Assembly (NCBI GenBank): GCA_946414115.1
Contig: CAMKNF010000026.1
Coordinates: forward strand, 1-16,654
DNA: 16,654 bases
Source of the DNA: an uncultured Ruminococcus sp.
GTDB lineage: Bacteria; Bacillota; Clostridia; Oscillospirales; Acutalibacteraceae
Direction of reading: 5' to 3'
Shown: positions 8,213 through 14,551 of the stretch, one piece after another
Layout: each line of letters starts with the position of its first letter
How positions within the stretch are numbered: the first letter of the stretch is position 1
Translations under genes and position numbers: made by a program
Notes under the pieces: model-generated
What the model was told of the DNA's origin: nothing
What the model saw: only the letters and a program-made list of their open reading frames with translations
The model's database searches: none

Positions 8213-9391
8213 ATGGACAAGTCATTATTCAAGGAGCTTGCACTGAAACTCGGTACGCCGTCATATGTTTTTGACAGCGACGAGTTTGAAAAGCGTGCAA
8301 AGCTTGTAAAAACTGAATTTGGCGCAGATACCGGGCTTTGCTTTTCAATAAAAGCAAACCCGTTTTTGCTGAAATGTCTGCCCGACTGCTTCGATAAAAT
8401 TGAGGTTTGCAGTCCCGGAGAGCTTACAATCTGCGAAAAGACAAACGCCGATATGGATAAGGTCATCTTTTCGGGCGTGAACAAGACAAAGGCTGACGTT
8501 GAACGTGCTATGGACGACAAGGTCGGCACGTTTACTGCGGAGAGCTATCTGCACTTGAAGTTAATAAACGAAAGTGCCTTAAAAAGAGGAATCCGAGTAC
8601 CCGTTCTTGTAAGGCTTACGGGCGGCAGTCAGTTCGGTATGGACGAAAACGACGTGCTTGACGTTATCAGAAACCGCAAGGATTACAGCGGAATTGAGAT
8701 TGTAGGTCTGCACTACTTTACCGGTACGCAGAAAAGAAAGCCTGCCGCAATTGAAAAGGAGCTTGACTACGTTGCCGAGTTTGTTGACAGAGTAAAGAGC
8801 GAGCTTGATTTTGAAATTGAGCGTGTTGAGTACGGAACGGGACTTGCCGTTGACTATTTCAGCGATAACGCCGACGAAACGGAGAAAGAGCGCCTTTGTG
8901 CAGTTGCGCCTAAAATCAGGGAGCTTGCCAAAAAGGTTAAGCTTACCGTTGAAATGGGCAGATTTTTTGCCGCATCCTGCGGATATTATTTCACAAAGGT
9001 TATGGACGTAAAGACGAATTGCGGAGTGAACTACGCAATCGTGGACGGCGGACTTAATCAGCTTAAATATGACGGACAGCTACAGGGAATGCAGATTCCG
9101 AGAATTGCTCACATTAAGGGCGAGGGCAACGTTTGCTGTGAAAGTGCGGATAAATGGACGCTTTGCGGAAGCCTTTGCACAACGAACGATATTCTTGCGA
9201 GAAACGCCGAGTTTTCTTCGCTTGAAATCGGAGATATACTTGTTTTTGAGCGTACCGGCGCATATTCGGCAATGGAGGGTATGGCGGTATTTTTGAGCAG
9301 AGAAATGCCCGTTATTTCAATTTATTCGGAGAAAGACGGACTAAAAACCGTCAGAGAAATGATTTATACGGACGTTTTCAATACACCATAG
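8213..9391 (+). CDS. Fold-type III PLP-dependent decarboxylase (DAP/ornithine decarboxylase superfamily, BtrK/VinO-like context)
   Basis: A 392-residue alanine-racemase-fold decarboxylase. Lys47 in FSIKANP should form the PLP Schiff base. His167 (GLHYFTGTQ) should stack on the cofactor ring. EMGR (247-250) replaces the usual EPGR phosphate/arginine loop. Cys322 in CGSLCTTND occupies the place of the catalytic Cys of diaminopimelate decarboxylase, although the flanking ES of that motif is absent. TGAY (Tyr351) supplies the C-terminal active-site tyrosine. The protein is somewhat shorter than typical LysA, and these motif changes argue against a housekeeping LysA. The start ATG 8213 follows GAGGT at 8204-8208, overlapping the carrier gene's stop; an in-frame TTG at 8183 lies inside the carrier gene. 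Its place between carrier and transferase suggests it decarboxylates a carrier-bound amino acid, as BtrK (glutamyl-ACP) and VinO (3-methylaspartyl-ACP) do. The alternative is a free amino acid decarboxylase supplying an amine. Confidence 0.8.
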   Translation: MDKSLFKELALKLGTPSYVFDSDEFEKRAKLVKTEFGADTGLCFSIKANPFLLKCLPDCFDKIEVCSPGELTICEKTNADMDKVIFSGVNKTKADVERAMDDKVGTFTAESYLHLKLINESALKRGIRVPVLVRLTGGSQFGMDENDVLDVIRNRKDYSGIEIVGLHYFTGTQKRKPAAIEKELDYVAEFVDRVKSELDFEIERVEYGTGLAVDYFSDNADETEKERLCAVAPKIRELAKKVKLTVEMGRFFAASCGYYFTKVMDVKTNCGVNYAIVDGGLNQLKYDGQLQGMQIPRIAHIKGEGNVCCESADKWTLCGSLCTTNDILARNAEFSSLEIGDILVFERTGAYSAMEGMAVFLSREMPVISIYSEKDGLKTVREMIYTDVFNTP

Positions 9392-9442
9392 AAGTCGATT
9401 TTGATTATACATTTGATTTATCTGAAATTTTAGCAACATTGA

Positions 9443-9604
9443 CGTAGGGACACGGCGTGCCGTGTCCACACAAAAATTGCAACGCAATTTTTGTGAATGG
9501 GACGTGTGGGAACCTGTCCCTTACGGAAATGTTTGTAACGATAATGTTGATATGTTTGGTTACGTTTGATATTCACTACGGACACGGCACGCCGTGTCCC
9601 TACG
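9443..9604. repeat. MITE-like element with 25-bp perfect terminal inverted repeats
   Basis: Positions 9443-9467 and 9580-9604 are exact reverse complements over 25 bp. Each arm is also self-complementary: GGACACGGC and GCCGTGTCC flank a 2-nt centre (GT on the left, AC on the right). Between the arms lie a 12-bp perfect hairpin with loop AAC (9469-9480 / 9484-9495) and a GGGAC...GTCCC pair (9499-9503 / 9516-9520). There is no transposase and no clear target-site duplication. Such palindromic GGGACA elements look like dispersed non-autonomous repeats of Clostridia; that family assignment is from memory. Confidence 0.75.
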
Positions 9605-9632
9605 GTTATAAAATAAAAGTTTCCTCTATATT

Positions 9633-9731
9633 CGTAGGGGACGGCATCCCTGACGTCCCTATGTATAAATTGTGTAACAATTTATACATTATGGCGAACA
9701 CAGTTCGCCGCTACAATTCTATTATAATTGT
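9633..9731. repeat. Second cluster of palindromic hairpins next to the MITE-like element
   Basis: This follows the first element by 28 bp and begins with a related CGTAGGGGACG. It contains four successive inverted repeats: TAGGGGACG...CGTCCCTA (9635-9661, imperfect), a perfect 12-bp stem with loop GTA (9662-9673 / 9677-9688), GGCGAAC-ACA-GTTCGCC (9693-9709), and ACAATT...AATTGT (9713-9731). The densely packed short-loop hairpins suggest nested or tandem insertion of small palindromic repeats. With the first element they fill nearly all of the 371-bp gap between the decarboxylase and MBOAT genes. An open frame across the repeats (9457-9741) is not considered coding. Confidence 0.7.
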
Positions 9732-9762
9732 AAATTGTTAATTATTCAGTGAGGGTGTTATT

Positions 9763-11385
9763 TTGAATTATACATCATTAAACTTTATTCTTTTTGTCGC
9801 TTTGACGGTGCTGGTCTACTTTTTGTTTCCCTTAAAAAAGCAGAAGTGGACGGTTCTGCTCGTAGCAAGCTACGTATTCTATCTTTTTGCTGGATACAAA
9901 TACGTCGCTTTTATCCTTTTCACGACTGTAAGCACCTATCTTTTTGCCTTGTGGATTAACAGGATAGGCGTAAAATCGAAGGAAACGCTTAAGCTTAACA
10001 AGCAGACGTGGGACAGGGACAAAAAGAAAAAATTCAAAAATTCAATAAAGCATAGAAAACGCCTTGTTATGGCGCTTGTGCTTCTCGTAAACTTCGGTAT
10101 ACTGGCGTTTCTGAAGTATTACAACTTCTTTGCAGGAAGCTTAAACGACGTTATGGGTGTGTTCGGAATCGGATTTTCTGCGCCTACTTTAAAGCTGTTT
10201 CTGCCCTTGGGAATTTCCTTTTACACGTTCCAGTCAATGGGCTACATAGTTGACGTTTACCGTGAAAAGGTTGCGCCCGAAAAGAACATTGCAAAGCTTG
10301 CGCTTTTCGTTTCGTTCTTTCCGCAGATTATTCAGGGACCTATCAGCTTTTATGACCAGCTTGCACATCAGCTTTACGAGCCGCATAAGTTTGACTTCAC
10401 ACGCTTTAAGTACGGTATGGAGCTTATTTTATGGGGCTTTTTCAAAAAGCTGATAATCGCCGACAGAGCCGTTGTTGCTATCAACACCGTTACGGCTGAC
10501 TATGCGGCTTACAACGGCACAACGCTTACGTTTACAATTCTGCTCTATGCGCTCCAGCTTTACGCCGACTTCTCGGGCGGTATTGACATTTCAAGGGGCG
10601 TTGCGCAGATTTTCGGAATAGATATGGTGGACAACTTCAAGCGTCCGTATTTTGCAAAGTCAATCAACGACTACTGGCGCAGATGGCATATTACGCTCGG
10701 TGCGTGGCTTAAAAACTACCTTTTCTATCCGCTTGCAATGTCAAATCTTTTCATCAATGCAAGCAAGAAGATGAAAGGCACAAAATTCGGCTCAACAAAG
10801 GCAGGTGCACACATTGCAAAGGTGCTTCCCACAAGTATAGCCTCGCTGATTGTGTTCCTCGTTGTCGGAATCTGGCACGGCGCAAACTGGAAGTACGTTG
10901 CGTTCGGTATATGGAACGGCGGAATTATTATGATTTCAATTCTGCTGAAACCCATATTTGATTGGGTACTTGCAAAATTGAAAATAAATGCGCAGTCGTT
11001 TGCCTACGGCGTTTTTCAGATGCTCAGAACATTTCTGGTTGTACTCGTCGGCTACGTTTTTGACGTTGCGCCGAACTTTGCACAGGCTATGAATACGTTT
11101 AAGCTTGCGTTTGTTGACCAGAGCTTTTCAGTCGGTTGGTCGCAGATAAGCGAGCTGGGACTTGACAAGTTTGATTACGCAATCATCATCTTCGCTATGA
11201 TTGTGGTGTTTGTCGCAAGTGTAATACAGGAAAGACACAGCAGTACGACAATCCGTGAAATGCTCGACAGAAAGCCGTTTGCATTGAGAGGGCTTGTGAT
11301 TTTTGCAGGTTTGATGCTTGTGCTTGTGTTCGGAATTTACGGTCCGGGATATGACCCTGCCGCATTTGTGTATATGCAGTTTTAG
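9763..11385 (+). CDS. MBOAT-family acyltransferase (AlgI/DltB-like)
   Basis: A 540-residue polytopic membrane O-acyltransferase, expected to move an acyl group from a cytoplasmic donor across the membrane to an extracellular polymer. MBOAT hallmarks are FFPQIIQGPISFYDQL, RPYFAKSINDYWRRWHITLGAWL with His309, and VGIWHGANWKYVAFG with the catalytic-type His372. Many hydrophobic segments span the whole chain. Length and the FPQ..QGP motif look closer to the AlgI/PatA group (about 500 residues) than to classical DltB (about 400). The TTG at 9763 is the start: it follows GAGGGTG (9751-9757) and yields the typical N-terminus MNYTSLNFILFVALTVLVYF. The stop overlaps the ribosome binding site of the next gene. 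The donor is inferred to be the aminoacyl-carrier protein made by the genes upstream. The repeat cluster in front may lower or uncouple its expression. Confidence 0.9.
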   Translation: MNYTSLNFILFVALTVLVYFLFPLKKQKWTVLLVASYVFYLFAGYKYVAFILFTTVSTYLFALWINRIGVKSKETLKLNKQTWDRDKKKKFKNSIKHRKRLVMALVLLVNFGILAFLKYYNFFAGSLNDVMGVFGIGFSAPTLKLFLPLGISFYTFQSMGYIVDVYREKVAPEKNIAKLALFVSFFPQIIQGPISFYDQLAHQLYEPHKFDFTRFKYGMELILWGFFKKLIIADRAVVAINTVTADYAAYNGTTLTFTILLYALQLYADFSGGIDISRGVAQIFGIDMVDNFKRPYFAKSINDYWRRWHITLGAWLKNYLFYPLAMSNLFINASKKMKGTKFGSTKAGAHIAKVLPTSIASLIVFLVVGIWHGANWKYVAFGIWNGGIIMISILLKPIFDWVLAKLKINAQSFAYGVFQMLRTFLVVLVGYVFDVAPNFAQAMNTFKLAFVDQSFSVGWSQISELGLDKFDYAIIIFAMIVVFVASVIQERHSSTTIREMLDRKPFALRGLVIFAGLMLVLVFGIYGPGYDPAAFVYMQF

Positions 11386-11396
11386 GAGCAGATTTA

Positions 11397-12518
11397 ATGA
11401 AGAAAAAGTATTTGTCAAGAACAATCAAAATCCTGTCGTTTGCATTGGCGGCGTTTTTGATTATGACCGTTACCCAGATAAGAGGTGACCACAATAAAAT
11501 AAGGCTTGACGGATTTTATATGGAGGAGAAAAACTCGCTTGACGTTGTTTTGCTCGGTGCAAGCGAGGTCTATACGGCGTTTTCTTCTTCGCTTGCGTAT
11601 GACGAGTACGGATTTACAAGCTACCCGTATGCTATTGAAGCGAACTACATAGATTTGTTTGAGTCGCAGATTAAGGAAATCCGGAATAATCAGACTCCCA
11701 AAGTTCTGCTTATTGAAATGAACGGTGCGCTCTATGACAACAAGATGAAGGATAAGGATGCAAAGCTCCGCCGCTTTACGGACAGTATGCCGTTTTCGCA
11801 GAACAAGATTGATACAGTCAATCAGTTTGGCAACGAGGAGGATAAGCTGAGCTATTATTTTCCGTGGATAATGTATCACGGCAGTAAAAGCGCAATCGGA
11901 AGATTTCCCGACAACATTGCTTTGCATTTGAGAGGAAACTCGGCGTTAAAGGGTGTTTCGGGAAAATCAAAATCAGTATATAAAGGCAAGGTAATCGACG
12001 TTGAAGGCGATACGTCCAAGAAGGACTTGCCTGCCGAAACAGAAGAAAAGCTCCGCAGTTTTTTGCAGTATTGCAAGGACAACAAGTTTGAAAATGTTGT
12101 GTTTGCAAAATTCCCTCACCGCATTACAAAGAAAAAGTTTTACGAGCGTTTTCAGATGGGCAATACGATGGGAGATATTATCAAAGAATACGGCTTTGAT
12201 TACCTCGACTTTGAAAACAATTGCAAACAAGTCGGGCTTGACTATAAAGAGGATTTTTATAACGACGACCATATGAATATATACGGTCAGCAGAAATTTA
12301 CCAAGTATCTGGGAAAAATCCTCGTTGACAAATACGGCGTTGAAAAGAGCAAGCTGTCAGAAGAAAATAAGGCTCGCTGGGATTCAAGCGCAGAGTATAT
12401 TCAGCTGTACTACGAGTATTTCGAGAAATGCCATAAGGAAGGCAAGGATACTCAGTTGTATGAAACCTGCGGACTGATGTGGGAGCTTGACAAGCTTAAA
12501 AAACAGAAAAATGCATAA
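11397..12518 (+). CDS. Membrane-anchored SGNH-hydrolase-like protein (DltD/AlgJ-like partner of MBOAT)
   Basis: A 373-residue protein with one N-terminal membrane anchor (residues ~8-27) and an extracytoplasmic domain. VVLLGASEVYTAF carries Ser56 in a GxSE block I as in DltD-type SGNH folds, and NDDHMNIYG with His292 resembles the C-terminal D..H block, though spacing differs from the canonical DxxH. It follows the MBOAT gene by 11 bp, with AGGAGC overlapping the MBOAT stop codon. By analogy with DltB-DltD and AlgI-AlgJ/X it should receive the acyl group outside the membrane and pass it to the polymer, or control that step. Overall similarity to DltD is not obvious by eye, so the assignment rests on motifs and gene order. 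It is the last gene before a rho-independent terminator. Confidence 0.75.
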   Translation: MKKKYLSRTIKILSFALAAFLIMTVTQIRGDHNKIRLDGFYMEEKNSLDVVLLGASEVYTAFSSSLAYDEYGFTSYPYAIEANYIDLFESQIKEIRNNQTPKVLLIEMNGALYDNKMKDKDAKLRRFTDSMPFSQNKIDTVNQFGNEEDKLSYYFPWIMYHGSKSAIGRFPDNIALHLRGNSALKGVSGKSKSVYKGKVIDVEGDTSKKDLPAETEEKLRSFLQYCKDNKFENVVFAKFPHRITKKKFYERFQMGNTMGDIIKEYGFDYLDFENNCKQVGLDYKEDFYNDDHMNIYGQQKFTKYLGKILVDKYGVEKSKLSEENKARWDSSAEYIQLYYEYFEKCHKEGKDTQLYETCGLMWELDKLKKQKNA

Positions 12519-12522
12519 ATAG

Positions 12523-12562
12523 AGCAGATTGCGGAAGAAAAACGCAGTCTGCTTTTAGTTTT
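12523..12562 (+). terminator. Rho-independent terminator of the dehydratase-to-SGNH operon
   Basis: An 11-bp stem (AGCAGATTGCG / CGCAGTCTGCT, with one G-U pair) closes a 9-nt A-rich loop and is followed by TTTTAGTTTT. It begins 5 bp after the SGNH gene stop codon. Confidence 0.85.
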
Positions 12563-12601
12563 ACTTAAAATATCCGTAAATATCTTACCGCAAACTGTAA
12601 A

Positions 12602-12631
12602 AAAACAAATTACAGTCTTGTAATTTGTTTT
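12602..12631. terminator. Second AT-rich hairpin, possible back-up terminator
   Basis: A perfect 12-bp stem (12602-12613 / 12620-12631) with loop AGTCTT ends in a T-run on both strands, so it could terminate in either direction. A mutually exclusive smaller stem (CTGTAA 12595-12600 with TTACAG 12610-12615) overlaps its left arm. It also overlaps the -35 region of the promoter that follows, so its role is uncertain. Confidence 0.4.
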
Positions 12632-12646
12632 AAAATTAGGTATAAT
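12618..12646 (+). promoter_or_regulatory. Probable sigma-A promoter for the membrane protein-pyrC operon
   Basis: TTGTAA (12618-12623, four of six consensus bases) and a perfect TATAAT (12641-12646) are spaced by 17 bp. Transcription would start near 12653, about 50 nt ahead of the ATG at 12705. It lies just after the terminator of the preceding operon. Confidence 0.65.
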
Positions 12647-12704
12647 AAACTGTATATGTAAAGTTTTGCAAAATCCTGACGAATAACTATGGGGGAAATG
12701 ATAA

Positions 12705-14534
12705 ATGAAGGTGACCAAGGTTAAGAAAATAACAGCTGTTTTGTGTGCTTTGCTTTGCGCAATCGGCAGTACTTTTATTTGCAGTGCGGCATCACAAAGA
12801 TATACAATAAACGAAATTGACGATATGGTTATATATCTGCCCGATGATATGACTGCAATTACACGTTCAAGTCAGAACACCGACAGATATTTTTCAGTAT
12901 TCGGACTGGACTACGACACCACTATGCAGAATTTTAAAAACGGCGATATTTATTTGCAGGGTATGGACAGTATGTCTTCTCTTACGGTAACGGTCACTAT
13001 GACAAAAAATGCCGACAGCAACAGCATAGGTAACTATAATCTGCTTGAAGCCGACAAGCTTTCACAGGTAAGCTCGAACTTTTTAAGTCAGAGCGAATAC
13101 ACCTCATGCACTCCCGATATGTCAGGAAAAATCGTTTGGCTGAATTTTAATACCAATGTTACAAGCAACGGCCTGTCAATCAGAGCGTATCAGGCTAACA
13201 CCGTTTATGACGGAATGAGCGTGAGCATTACACTTCAGAGAAATTCGGGCAATGTAACGCCGGAAGATTACGCTGCTTTTACCGAGATAGTTTCTTCCGT
13301 AAACTTTCAGAAGGAAAGCTCAATCGGAAGTATGATTCCGTACATAATCATCGGTGCGTCGATTTTTGTGATACTGCTGATAATTATCCTCATAATCGTT
13401 GTTAAGCACGTTAAAAAGCGCAGAAAAAAGAACAGAAATGATAAGATTCTTGAGGAGCTTGCAGAAAAGCATATCTCAAAACGAAGAAATAATCCTGCTA
13501 AGGAGCAGACAGAATACAACGTTTACGAGGACGATAATTTTGAAGAAAACAAAGACGTTTATTCTGAAATCGGAAACGAAGAAGAATACAGGATTGACAA
13601 AACCGAGATTGATTCCGAGGACTTCTTTAAGGGCGTTGAGCAGAGCGACAACGAGGACGTTAAAATTTACAAGTCTTCGGAAAGAAAAATTGATGACAGT
13701 GAAATTGAGGAAATACTGAATTTCAAGAGAATGTCTGATAAAAAGGCTGCCGCTGAATCAGAAGAAAGCCTTGCAGAGGTGGTTTACAGCAACGCAAATC
13801 ACGCAGACAATGAAGATAAAACCGAAACTAAAACAGAAACAGAGATAGAAAATACAGAAGAAGATACAGAAGAAATTGCAGAATCCGAAACAGCCGAGGA
13901 AGCTCCGGCAGAAGATGTCAAGGATAAAACTAATATGGTATCAGAGCTTGAGGACGGATTGTTCGGAGAAGCTGACGAAAACGACGAAGAGGATTACAAC
14001 AACGACGAGGAGCTTATCCGTCAGGAGGCAAAGCGTGTAAAATTCAAGGACAGCGACGATTTCTTTGAGGAAGCTCCCAAAAAGACAATGGGCGTTATCA
14101 GCAGTAAGGAAATTCGTGACGCAGAGGATTTTGACGTAATCAACGAGGTTGAGGAGCGTGTAAAAGAGGTTGAAAAGCCCTCGCAGAACGCAGGTAAAAG
14201 CTTTGTTGAAGCTATGAAAAAGGTCGGCGGAGGAATAAAGTCGTTCGGAGTGCACTGCGGATATTTCTGCACAAATGTGAGCAGAATGATAAAGCGTAAA
14301 CACGAAATGAAAAAACGTCAGAAAGCCGAAGCAGAACGCCGTGAACGTGCAAGACAGAGAGCCGAAAGACAGAGGGCGCAAAGGCGTGAAATGGAAAACG
14401 GCGGACTTGTTCGGGTTCACAGCAGAAGTGAAAGCAGAACTGCACAGAACAGAAGACCTGTTCAGCAAAGACGACCTTCTTCACAACAGCGCCGTCCGTC
14501 AAATCCGCAGAACAGGAATAACAGGCGCAGATAA
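12705..14534 (+). CDS. Uncharacterised secreted/single-pass membrane protein with acidic and arginine-rich cytoplasmic regions
   Basis: I do not recognise a family. The 609 residues start with a signal peptide (basic start, hydrophobic 9-26, likely cut near Ala28-Ala29). An extracytoplasmic domain follows (~30-208), rich in Ser, Thr and Asn. One strong membrane helix covers ~212-236 and is followed by the stop-transfer run KHVKKRRKKNR. The cytoplasmic part is highly acidic and low in complexity from ~250 to 480, with Glu/Asp/Thr repeats around 375-405. It then turns sharply basic: a predicted helical RKHEMKKRQKAEAERRERAR stretch near 527-550 leads into an Arg/Gln/Pro tail ending NRNNRRR. The ATG at 12705 follows GGGGGA with 8-nt spacing. 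It has its own promoter, and pyrC starts 17 bp after its stop. The tail could bind nucleic acid, ribosomes or acidic lipid, or fold back on the acidic domain; none of this can be shown here. Confidence 0.8.
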   Translation: MKVTKVKKITAVLCALLCAIGSTFICSAASQRYTINEIDDMVIYLPDDMTAITRSSQNTDRYFSVFGLDYDTTMQNFKNGDIYLQGMDSMSSLTVTVTMTKNADSNSIGNYNLLEADKLSQVSSNFLSQSEYTSCTPDMSGKIVWLNFNTNVTSNGLSIRAYQANTVYDGMSVSITLQRNSGNVTPEDYAAFTEIVSSVNFQKESSIGSMIPYIIIGASIFVILLIIILIIVVKHVKKRRKKNRNDKILEELAEKHISKRRNNPAKEQTEYNVYEDDNFEENKDVYSEIGNEEEYRIDKTEIDSEDFFKGVEQSDNEDVKIYKSSERKIDDSEIEEILNFKRMSDKKAAAESEESLAEVVYSNANHADNEDKTETKTETEIENTEEDTEEIAESETAEEAPAEDVKDKTNMVSELEDGLFGEADENDEEDYNNDEELIRQEAKRVKFKDSDDFFEEAPKKTMGVISSKEIRDAEDFDVINEVEERVKEVEKPSQNAGKSFVEAMKKVGGGIKSFGVHCGYFCTNVSRMIKRKHEMKKRQKAEAERRERARQRAERQRAQRREMENGGLVRVHSRSESRTAQNRRPVQQRRPSSQQRRPSNPQNRNNRRR

Positions 14535-14551
14535 TCAGTGGCGGTGATAAG

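Noticed and set aside
8213..9391. Housekeeping lysA (diaminopimelate decarboxylase)
   Set aside because: Shorter than usual, altered EPGR and ESxC motifs, and located between a carrier protein and a transferase. It remains the main alternative, so no symbol was given.
9443..9731. CRISPR array or attachment site
   Set aside because: The repeats are inverted, not regularly spaced direct repeats, and no integrase, cas gene or tRNA is nearby.
9457..9741. 94-codon open frame on the + strand
   Set aside because: It lies entirely inside the palindromic repeats, starts at a GTG within an inverted-repeat arm, has no ribosome binding site and encodes a cysteine-rich, protein-unlike sequence.
13941..14468. 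175-codon antisense open frame rich in Phe, Ser and Leu
   Set aside because: It mirrors the Glu/Lys/Arg-rich codons of the membrane protein gene on the other strand, which explains both its openness and its composition.
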